Assembly: GCA_019649035.1 (NCBI GenBank)
Contig: BMAT01012519.1
Coordinates: 320,619-362,914 of the forward strand
DNA: 42,296 nucleotides
From: Elysia marginata
Taxonomy: Eukaryota > Mollusca > Gastropoda > Plakobranchidae
Reading direction: 5' to 3'
The position numbers were made by a program, and so were the translations under genes. Under the pieces are notes generated by a model, which searched no databases, was not told the origin of the DNA, and was given only the letters and a program-made list of their open reading frames with translations. Shown here one piece after another: positions 12,801-25,300 of the stretch (its first letter is position 1; the number at the start of each line of letters is the position of its first letter).

Positions 12801-15800
12801 TCCTATCTTGTTGTAAAGAAATCAAACTCATTTATTTTTGCTTTATGGAAGGGAAGTTAGAACAGAAAAAGATTACTGTTAGCATTGTGACCAGCTTTAA
12901 CTTCATGTTGGCAAAGAAAACAACTCACTATAACTGACCAATTTTAAGTGATGCACTTAGCGAATTGACAGCTATATCACAAAAAATAGCTAAAGAAATA
13001 CTATGTATCATGCATTTCTTAACCTTGCTGTTGGAGTAGAGAGGGGGCAAATGCCGAGTGTAGGCTGACAGGCTTGTACAGGTTGCACTGGAAGAAGTAA
13101 AGAAAAGAACAAATAGACTTTTACATGATGGTCAGCCATTGGGATACTTACAAAATTGCAGTGGACATCTTCATAGAGACATGAACAAGTTCCTAAAGGG
13201 AGAGGGAAGTTCAGAAAATTTAAACTGCTAATTTTATCCACGTTCGAAGATTAAAAATACGACTTTATTGAAATCACTAACGCAAGAAATCCTTAACTCT
13301 TTAATGTAGAAAATCAAGTATTAAGGCACAACATTTGTTGTTATTTTTTTTTAGGGGTATATCACACATATTTTGCTTACATAACTGAAATTCTTTAAAA
13401 ATTTTGTTTAAAAAACCTACTCAATCTTTACTGAAAGAAAGAAAAAGCTTTAAAATCCAAGGATGTAGACCTAAGCTGAAATACAGATACTTAATTAGTG
13501 ACAGGACATTCAAAAGAGTGCCTGACTTATCTAAAGCCCTGATTAAATCTTTACTGGTACTGAACTACCATAAACCATCAGCCTACCACAATTTCTTGTC
13601 GACAGGAATGTCACAATAACAAATCCACTCAGGGTTAGTCTGGTGAGGCAAAATAATACATTTAGCTATCAAGTACACACATTTTTGTGGGAGGGGGGAT
13701 GTAGAAAATGTTAGAGATACCAAACTTTTTTTTTTGAAAGCTGAAATCAGAGGAGAGAGGAGAGGGAGGGTAAAAAAATTACTTGCAAAAAAAAAATTCG
13801 GAAAATAAATTTTTCTCTAATAATAAAAATCATAATAGCAAAAATAAATAGCATTGAAAGAGCGCCTTCTTGGTTATTGAAAATCTCAAAGCACTATACA
13901 ATGAATATTAAATAGAATTCATACATATATAATATCAATAAACATTTCAAACCAAACCAAAACAGTTTAGGAACCTAGCAAGCATGTTAATAGAAGGTAA
14001 AACAATAAAACATTCTCAGATAAATCAAAAACATTACCAGATAAAAAAATATGCAAAGTGAGGCTGTGACAAAAGGTTGTTTTGCGTAAAAGACAACTTT
14101 TGGTGCAGAAATTTTTTTTACTCTGCCAATCTTTCATATCAGTTTTGAAAATTCCCCATTTAATTTTCATATAAGCGTGGGTTTATTAATGTAAAAATCT
14201 GCATCATCAGTTCAAACTTACCACTTTTTGAAATGCATGTCAGAATCTATTCATTATAAAAGTGTGACTTTTTTTCATGTCAAAATCCCTTGCGACAGAA
14301 TGAGTTTTGTGCTCTAAATGCTGTGTCCTGTAAAGACTATTTGTGTTCAAAATGTTGCATTCAGCCGATTACAAGTTTCAAGCGAGATAGTATGAATGAC
14401 ATAATTTCAGCTATAAAATATTTTACTTAGCCTTAAAGCTTGACATGATACCACTTGGACCATGCCACAAAACCTTTTGTCACAGGCTCATGTACAAATG
14501 ATGAAACAAAGTCAAAGAAGAAAATCAAAAAGTATAAGAAACATAAAAGTTTTAAAGTACTCATTCAGCTGTTGCTACAAGTATTAAAATGAGACAATGG
14601 AAGATTGCACACAAAAAAAACATAATTAAAATTCAAAAACTCTTTTTAAAATATGGCTTTTTAGAGACATTTTAAAACACTCTTTGATATCTCACCAGAG
14701 AGAAGTCTAAATAAATGGTCCATAATATTTAAAGGATTGATCATAGTAAGATTTCAAAATTGATCTTGGAATTAAAAGCAATGTTTTTCCACTAGTGGGT
14801 CTGAGCTCTCCAGATGACTTACACTGATTGAGATGCAACAGTTCTTGTAAATATTCATTTAAAACTTTAACACAAAAGGACAAACTTTGTAGACTATCCT
14901 CTCTCATACTGGTAACCAATGTTAACAGGGTTGCCACTGATATTCAGTGATTGCTCAAGAGGGCTATTTGAGGGCCATTTGAGGTAAAATGAGGGCCCAA
15001 TCGCGATAAGAAGGTACTGAGCAGACGAAATATGACTAATTAATCAACAGTAGTCACATACCGTTATGAAAAAATCATGAAAACTTTAATCGAATTGACA
15101 GAAACAACAAAACATGAGAAAAAGTAGTAAAAAAAAAAACCCTACTTTGTAACGATACACAAGACTTATTGCTCATGTCAAAGCTTTATCTATATGTAGA
15201 GCTAGGTGAGAGCATTCTACATGAAAAGAGAACATTTAGTTTTGAAAAAAAAAAAAAAGAATTTAGCACCATAAGATCCTTACTAGGGATCAATCTACCA
15301 TTTCAGATTCGGTGCATGATGATGCTTTATCATATTCACATGTGTTAATTTATGATATTTTCTTACTCTCTTTTATGACTCTCTAACAAGTCATTGTTTG
15401 GCTCAGCACAGATCTAGATCTAGATCTAGGTCATGGGTACATTGGGTCAACTGGTCCTTAAATATGAATTTTTACTGTGAATTTGTGACACTCTATGTCT
15501 CCAGCAACTTTTTTCACGATGATGCTTGGTCTAGATCTAGTCCTAATCGTTCACAATAGAATTAGAATCTACCGATGTTTAGCTTGGGTTTAGGCATAAT
15601 AACAGGATTCTAGTCATTAAGAAATGCAGATCTAGTTTAAGTTTGCACTCGTCTTCATCAAACAATCGTCTAGATTTGAAACTACTTATAGATCTAAGCT
15701 TGGTTAGTACTTTCTTCTTTCGCCGTTCATTATCTATAGAGTGCCGTCCTTAAATAGTTACTGGAGTTTGTCCTAATTATGTCTATGGACCTGTAGGCAC

Positions 15801-18747
15801 ACATGCACTTTCAGTTTTCCTTTCACTTCAGTTTCAACATTTTTTTTCATTGGTTTGGTTAGCAAAGCCTTGACATTTCTTTCAGGACCAAGGCTAGTAC
15901 AATGCCGTCCATGCACGGTAGGGCCTATGGTCACACACTTTAGTGATCCCCACCCCCGGTCTGTATGGTTACTAACTGTCAGTGTCATACAGTAGTCATC
16001 AAACAATAAAACAATAAAGAAAGGCACCCTTAGATGCAGATAGGTGGCTTCTGCATCTCTACCATCAGATTATTGCGAGCATACAATTTGAGTCGGAGTT
16101 ACTCCTGTCTTATCATTCTATTGTTCGCATGTGAACACAGCATGCACATCCCTATGCACTCACCACAAGCATCAATGGCATAAAGTTGGGTCTTGGACCA
16201 CAGGAACATGAAGCATTGTGACCTTCAATATTCTACAGGCTGTGATACAGCTACTCGGCAAAAAATGTGCACAATGATAAAAAGAAAACGGGTTACGTTC
16301 ACTGGCTGCCAAGCCATAGGCCTACACAACGCACCTCCATATTACTTGACCGGTTGGTGGTAAACAGGGGTCTACGCGACGTAACATTGTATCGGACCAC
16401 TTCGATATTGGGATTGCATCTTGGGTACAAAACAAAACATTCTGAGTAACCTTGACCTAGGCTTATCAACACACCGTAATTTTACGGCAGTTGCCCGTAA
16501 CCCGTAATTTTTTTCGCACCACAGTAATCAATGGCAAACCGTAACGTTGGCAGGTCTGTTTTTTAAGAAGGGGCGTAAACAACCATTTCAACTACTTCGA
16601 ACAACAACTATTAACCATAATAAACACTATTCTTTATAATATTCTATCAATATCGATACATATTGAACCGGATTTTTTACGCCCGTTGCAAAATCAAACA
16701 AGAATACACAAAGATATTGGCCAAAAACGAAAGTCTGTCGGGAAAATGTCTCGAAGAGGGCTGAAATGATCGGTAAAGAGGGCGATTCGAGGGCTATTTC
16801 AAGCTTTGGACCTCCAAGAGGGCGTTTGGCGGGCTTTTTACGGGAAGGCACCTAATATGGGCGATTTACGGGCCCGGCGGCAACCCTGAATGTAATGCCT
16901 TTAAAACAGTTTTTGCATGATGGTCAATTTTTAATAGATTCTCAAATTATTTCTTTTTTCATATAATGGGGTTCATGAGGATTTGATAACTTTTTTTTGT
17001 CAATTTATCAATTTGCTTTGAAAGTTTTATAATTAATATTCCAATCAATTAAATTTAGTACTAACGGAGTTAAAAAGCAAAAAAAAAAAAAACTATTGGT
17101 GTTACTCACCAAGTTACTCCATACAAGAATGGAGTCGCTGCGTTCTTCTACATCTAAGGGCACAGCCAAGTACATGCTTCCTGTTATCTGGAGTCGGTAC
17201 ATAGAAAATTTTTATCAGCCTTATAGCATTACATCAGGAGCTTAGAATAAATTTGTACAAAACAAAATGAGATCCCAAAAATGGCAAATCGGAGCTTTGA
17301 CATACGGAATTAAAAACAGTGTCTAATGTGTAATTTGTGCCTTGTAAGAGGTTTACATTTTTCACTATAGTATTTTTTGTAACCAGAGATATTTCATATT
17401 GATGCAAATAAAAAAAATGGATTATTTTATTGCTAGTTTTAATACCAAAGGGCTCTAAGTCAAAAGTTAATCGGGCGACTTATGTCTGACTTTCTCTGGT
17501 TGCCTTACCTTTGTGAGATATTCTTATGTAAGTGTAAACAAAGCAGATCAAAATAAAAAAAGTTTTCACTTGTATATATTTTTTATTGATAATCTCATGA
17601 CTTTTTCATGCACTGATTTAATGGCTGCTAATTGGAGTATTATGTTTACAAGAGGCAAGACTGGCTTTGTTGTAAGAAAAAAAAAGGGAAAAGACCAACC
17701 ACTTCATTTGTAAAAGTAAAACAATATTGATTTTCTTCCCAACTTGCAGACATTATCTGTGCTATGAAAAGAAAGTTGAAAGCTAACAAAAAGAAAAAGG
17801 GAATAAAATTGAATGAAGAAGCTAAACAATTGACTCAAAGGGCTGTAAACAAGTATTATGCTTTCTTAGATATGAGATGAGTTTGACAAAAAGGGCAGCA
17901 CCAAGAACCAAATTTGATTCAAAGGAGGGATGGAATAATTTGATAAGACCAAATACTACAAATTTAGTAGAGGAGTTTACATTGTAGGCCTATTCTTTTA
18001 AGTAAAAGTTGCACAGCTATTTAAGAAGGCAAAAAAAATAAAAGTATTACAATTATTTTCGATTTACCATTGCCCTCCATTATTATTTTTGCAGCTATTA
18101 ATATTTGAATAGACACACAGCACTGCCAAGCAATGAACTGTTATAACGATAAAACAAATTTTAAGTAGTATCCGGTTTGTACATTAAATAAAGTATGAGT
18201 GTAGACGTAACTAAATGAATTCAAATGCACTTTTACAGTGACAGCTAATCTGTGAAAATCAACAATATCTATCAAAGAGTCACAACTTGGTAAACTATTC
18301 TCTTCCTATGAATTAAAAATTTATGATGTATTTCATAATATTCAACCATAAAACCACTGAAAAAATGAGGTCTGGAAAAAATATTGTAAATTGGGAATTG
18401 GTTAGTGACTCTCAAAATCCTTTGTAGTGTAGGATCTTTAGATGTGGTTTTCTTCACTGATCCTAATCTGCAAACTCTAGTCATAATCAAGATACAAAAC
18501 TAATACTTTTCACCGCCTTAAAAGGCTTTTCTATAGTTTTCAAAGAATGCATGTTCCATACCTTCCTGCTCATGAATGTCCACGACCTTTCATCTTTGAT
18601 CTCCCACTGGGCTTTAGGGTCAAGTTTAATAGTGTCGTTGGCATGAGTAAGGTAGTTTGGCAGAGCGTTGTTTGACAGGAAGTGATGTTTGAAAACTTTC
18701 ATCCTCAGATCTGCGTCTTTAGAGATCTGTTACATAAAGGGCAACAT

Positions 18748-18792
<45 letters not shown>

Positions 18793-21700
18793 TTAAAAAT
18801 AATGACAATATATTGAATTTTAATACCGCATATCCAGAACTACAAAAGTTTGCTCAATGCGGTGAACAAATTAGAAAGTTACATGTAATACAATACTACA
18901 ATATACAAATGAAATTTATCTAAAATGACATTCGAATACAACGAACAAAGTTAATATTGAGAACTAAAAATATGCTTTATAAAGATGTCATCTGGTTTTG
19001 CTTCCCTTATTGTTTTGGGGAGTGAATTCCACACAGATGGGCCAAAACATTAAAAGTGTGCTGACCGCAAAATTGGAAGTAACTTGGTGATTGAATTAGT
19101 TTAGCACTATCAGCAGCTGATCTAAGTTCTTTTGAAGGGATATATTTCTGCAATAACTCTGACAGGTAAGGGAGGGCTTGGTTGTTGAGACGTTTGTAAC
19201 AGTTTAAACAAATTTTAAACACGAGGCGGTATTCAATTGTGAGCCTGTGCAAATCGCATAGAATTGGTGTGATATGATCTCTCTTTTTGCTGCTTGAAAT
19301 TAATGTAGCAGCACTATTTTGAACGACTTGAAGTCTGTTTAAAAGATTTTTTGGAAGGCCTGCTAAGAGAGCATTACAGTAATCTAATTTGGATAGCACT
19401 AAAGATGTTATGAAATGTTGTTGTTACTTTCTGGTCGAGAAAATTGCGAACTGAGCCGATTTTTCTAATTTGCAAATAGGCCAATCTGCAGATATTATCT
19501 ACTTGTGCAGACATTGACATGTCATTGTCTAGGTATAAACCCAGATTTTTTAAGCATTTGCTCATTGGAATTTTGTTACCATTCATGTTAAGAGAAGTGA
19601 CAGGTATTGAATTTACATCTTTGCTGATAATCATAGGTTCAGCCTTATCATCATTTAGCTTAAGCTTATTGCTTGTCATCCACTCATTTATACTATCAAC
19701 ACAGTCTGATGTTTTTGACAAAAGCAAAGGCAAGTTTTCAAATGAACAATGAATTTGTGTAAGGTCAGCGTAAAGATGTTAGAACATGTTGTGCATATTC
19801 AGGATAGATGCCAATGGATACATATAGAGTGTAAAAAGAACACAGCACAGATCCCTGGGGAATTCCATAAATAAGAGGGAGTTTTCCTGATGTGTGATTC
19901 TCTGTAGAGACAGACTGTGTTCTTGCAGATAGGTATAACTTAAACCACTGCAGCACCGTGCCCGACATACCAAAAGTTTAATTTAAGCGATTGAGAAGAA
20001 TCGTATGATCAATAGTATCAATAGCCGCGGAAAGGTCAAGAAGTGTCAAAACACAGCTTCCCTAATGTCTATGAATTTCAAGATATCAGACGTGATTTTT
20101 GATAGTGCTGTCTCAGTACTATGAAATGTTTTGTGCGCCGATGGGAAAACTTAAGTTTTTTCTGTTTAAGTGCTGTAGAAGCTGTTTTAAAACTAGCATT
20201 TTCTCTTAAAATTTTTATAGGTCAAATCTGAAAGCCTATCCTGCATTAAAAATACTCAAAAAATTTTTAAAAATTAACAATGGACATACATGCTAACTTT
20301 TCATTATATTTAATACATTAGATAGAGAAGAGGAAATGGGGTCCTCATTCTATCAATTTCCTTCTTGCCTTAAATTTCCCAGAGCTCTGAGAGAATTCAA
20401 TAATCATTTAACGCTGGATGGAACAAAAAAAAAAAAACAAAAAGGGAAATTGCCATGACTGTGGACCAAACCCCGGACCTCCATCATGGTAGTCAGCTGC
20501 CTTTCTGAGAGAGCCACTGCTCACCCCTTAGGACCCTATAAGAAAAAAATCTAGTTCACAGCAAAACCTCAAAATGGTTTTGAGCAAACACAAGTTATAT
20601 ACTCATTTACAAGCTATGAACTTATAATGAGTCAAGGAATATCATTATACATGTTAGCAACAGATACCTGGTTTGTTGAAGGATCAACAATATCAAACAA
20701 AGCTCTCTGGGTTAGTAACACCATTTGCCGACACCTGAAATACAAGATAACACCAAACCTATATCATCTGAATGCAAAAAGAATAAAGATGACTGTGGTT
20801 ATTGCCTTTATATTCAGGTCCTCAGGGCATCCTTCTTTTGTAATTAATTATTGATCCTTTTGAGATCAATAACTATTCCTACTATGTTCAAAATATTTTT
20901 ATTAAAAGATATTCAAGTACATTACTTTTTTTATGCCTGAGTTTTAACAACAGGTATATCTTTAAGGTATAAGAGGGTTTTCCTAGATTCCTCTCATTCT
21001 TACACTGCTTTGCTTTATTACTATCATTTTTGCTAAGGAATCAACTTAAATATTTACAATTTGAAATCCAACTGTGCCTTTTCACATTGTGTCTTTTGGT
21101 GTGAATCAGTCATTTTAATCATTTAATGCTAACAAGTGTTGCTGTGCCATATCTATATATTGCTTATAGTCACCTAAAATCAGTGAAAAAAAAAATTACA
21201 TTATTATTTTTACTATCCTTATTACAAAATAATTTTTGCAGCGTTTAAACCATGTAATTTTTTTAATTAAAACCTTGTCCCACTATGTTCATTTTAACTC
21301 TGTGTTTAAAAAACATTTTTCTTCTTGTACTCAAAACTTGGGCAGAAAATCAAAAGTCTTACCACACAGAACACTTGTGATCTGTCGAGACCCAAGATTT
21401 TGGAACTGCTGTTGTCTGTGGACAAAAGGAAAATATTTTAAAATTCTTATTCAATTTAATAAACCTGATAAGGAAAAAGATCAAATTTCCTGTCATTATT
21501 AATGCCTGGTTTCTAAATGTGAAATCAATGAATCACCTGATAATTCATATTTTGTTCAGCCAAAGATTAGAAAGTATAGCTTACAAACTGATAATTTCTT
21601 TCACATATTCTGGTACATCTGTGGAGCAGCATGGCTCAGTGGTTAGCGCATTATACTCGTAATCCACCGGTTTCAGGTTCAATCCCCTCCACGACTTATG

Positions 21701-24700
21701 ATGTAATTACCTTAGGAAAGCATTTCATCCTTAATGGGCTTTGGGCTCAGTCCACCCACCTGCAAGATGGGTACCTGACTAAGGCAGTGTTTGAAATTTG
21801 TGGAATGTTAGTATTTGAGCACCTAACAGGCAGCCGCACTGTATTGCTTTGAAATATGAGTTGAATTTGCTTTAGTGTGTATTGGCCTCCTGGGGTAAAT
21901 ATGTGAAGTTTCAAGACTGCCTTTGGTGGTGAAAGACTATAACCATATTTGTATTTTTTACAAAACAAATTCTATATATTGTTAAAACTATTTTCATTTA
22001 GTACAATAGAAGTTAGAATTAAAGAAATTCAGGAGAAACTTATTTGTATTGTAACTATTCTAAATTTCAAAACAATATTAATTTTACTGTTTTACTTTAA
22101 AAAGTTGATAAAGCTTACAGAGAACCTGTGCAAAAGATTGCACTAAATCTGAACAATCTTTCAACTTTTTTCCAAAAAAATAAACCACCTCAATTTATTC
22201 ACGATATTTTCACCCTCATGGTGGTGATTTTGACCTCGTAATCAAGGTCACCCCTTAAATTTGAGCTGTGTGACCTTTAGAGTTTTTTTTAATCTCATTA
22301 GCTCTTGCTTCAGTGACTTCTAAGAGCTAAGGCAGCACCCGAGGGGGGGGGGGGGGGGNNNNNNNNNNCTGTCAATGAATCTCTAAGCTCTGCAAGAAAC
22401 ATTTGATTATTTCCAACACTCACCGAAGCACTGACAGCCCTGTTTGCTGCTACAATCTGTGGAATATAAACGTTACATCAAAAATAACAAAAGGTAACCT
22501 TTCTCATAGTCTGTAATACATCTCCATTGTATCAGACAAAAACCAAGTATACTAATAATGTGTTCATTTCCTACTCATATAAAATGAATAAAATTTTCTG
22601 ATTTCAAATATATTATTAACTACTTTTCATCAAATTTTTCATGATTTTGGATAGCAATTTTTACCTAAAAACAGACAGAAATAATGGACGCTCCCAGCAT
22701 CTGATACATATAGTTTAATATTATTTTGTTTTGATCGGTATTTAGACAATCCTCATTTTTACCAACTGCTGTAATTGCCATCTGACTATTCTACTTCCGT
22801 TTTTTCACTTTCTTTTTCATCTATTAGTGCCTGAAATAAAACTGATTGGTTGAATTAATTTACAGTTTTTTCTAATTCTCGAGAGATTCGACTTCAGGGG
22901 ATTTTACTGTATTTGAAATACAGAATTATTGGGCAACGATATGGCTAACGTTTCTCTTATATAAGCTCTGGCACAAAAGAAATAATATGAACACTTGAGC
23001 CTGAATAGACATGACTTGCTGTCAAACCTTGTCTATAGTCCATGGTGCCTGGGTTCTTAAACTGTTAGTGTATGTTAACCGAAAAAATTTCCAATTTTCT
23101 TTATTAAGTCAACAGCCAAGTTTTCTAAATAATACTACATTTGGTCTCAGTTATCAAAATAAGAACAATGTCTTACCTCATCAAGGCGTGTGAGAGCATA
23201 ACGTACTTGGATATCCCTGTGACCGCCACCTGTGCTAACTACCGTCACATGTTGCAGAGCAGCCTGACCTTCCTCGGACTTCCAGTAGTTGTTGACTAGT
23301 TTATAGTAAGCATGAAGATCTTGATCCAGAGCCACAACTGTGTAACAGATGGCAAAAGGTGTAAAACCATATGTAGCTGACGTTCATAACAGAGGTAGTT
23401 TTAATTGGTGAAATTTGTACATGACTGATCAAACTGACCTTACTGCACTTGCCAGCAAAGAAATTTTAGAGGATAGTTTAGATAAAAGAATACATAAAAG
23501 AGACCTCACATTTATGAAACTTAAAATTATGAGAAATTAGAATAATCAGTCTTCAATGTTGGAGGTTTCCACTGTATTAATATTACTAGGAAAACATAAA
23601 CAAATCTGTGAAATGAATTTAAAAAAGCAGCAAAAAAAAGATGAAATTTATACATCAAACGAATATACAAGCATTAAATAACTTTTTAAGCTCAAATTTG
23701 ATATAATTCCACTGAATTTAAAGCCTCAGATGAACTCATCTTTGAAAAGTGCAAGCTTTATAGATTAGCTTTCTCAAATTAGACCTAAAGACTGTGGGGT
23801 TGAACAAAGTAAAAGGTCTGTGTTAAAACATACCTGGTTTTTGGTGGGGTGTGGCTTGGGTGATGATCGTGTTCACCATCATAGGATCAAAGTCTGGCAA
23901 GACAAACAGACCGCGCGCAACTAAACCACCCTGGAGTACATGCAAGCACAAAAAAAATCCTACTGTAAGACTTTGCTTGCTTTGTTCACAAATTTGTCTG
24001 CCAGCCTGAAGCAGCACATTTTGTGTCTACAGCCATCCCACATTATGGGTCTTGTTGGGGAATTTTGAGATTAATAGATTTATTAAGTGTAAGAAAGAGC
24101 ATCGATAGAGGTCACAAGTTGTTTTGATATCTTGTTTATGCTCTGAGTTCCTGAGCCTGGGGACCACTGAGACCCATTAAATAAAAAGATGAAACTTCAT
24201 TTAAAAGTTATCTTTTACAAAGGATATGGAAACTATACTAACAAGTCTTTTAGTTATGCTTATAATTTACAGACATAAATTTAATGAGCTTTTGGATTTG
24301 CATCATGAAATACATGATAAAATTTTTATATATGCCAAGAAAAAAGTTCAGCCAAAGTGTTACCCCTTACATTGAAGATGTTTTTTGTTTTTTTTTTAAT
24401 TGGCCATTGGCCCATACAAACTAGTCTATAGCAATGCTACAGCTTTTCCTTAAAATCTGCTTGGATGACTAGACTAGAAATCTTTGATCATTTTTACTTT
24501 TCAGTGTAAGGAAGCTAAAAAAATATCCATTTACATCTAGGCGTGAGTAATAAAAAATACTTATATGGCGCTTAATACCCTTTTTTTTTTTATTTCTAAG
24601 CACTTTACATCTGTTCTCCCTATCTCTATCTTACATCACTGAACTCTGCAAACTCAAGTCCATATATGAGGTAGGTACAAATGAATGGCTTTATCTAAAT

Positions 24701-25254
24701 GTGTTTTGAAAATTTTTTATTAAAGAAAATTTAATTATTTTAAACACTGTGCTATGTATTTTACTACTCCATGCAGCCTCCGAAAGTCTACAAAAAACAA
24801 TTTGTAGTGCTCAACCAATAAAGCGTAATAAAATATACCCTCTTACCATAGAATGCCCCACAACTACAACAGATGTGGGCGGATGCTTGGCATTTGCATA
24901 GAAAGTGAGAATTTTCTTCAGGCAAAGATGAACAAATTCTGTTGAATTACAAAAGTCAATTTTGGGTTACCAGATCTTTTTAATGCAAAAATAATGTGAG
25001 AAAAAGACAGAGATAGAAAGAGGGGGAGACAAAGGAGTGAGAGAGAAGGGGATGAGCAAAGGTAAATAGGGTCAGAGAGAGAAACAAGTTGGATTAAGAT
25101 AATTAGAGAGAGGGTAATTGTAAAGGAGGAGGAGGAGGGAGAGAGAAAAAAAAGAGAAGAAAGCAAGAGAGAGGGGGAGGAGATAATATAAATAAAGTGA
25201 AATGGTAGAGAAAAGTTAGAGAAAGAACATTTGAAAGAGCAAGAGAGGGGGAGG

Positions 25255-25300
<46 letters not shown>

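Noticed and set aside
17750-17960. Lys-rich plus-strand segment that looks weakly coding
   Set aside because: Stops in all frames, no known motif, adjoining sequence is plain AT-rich intron.
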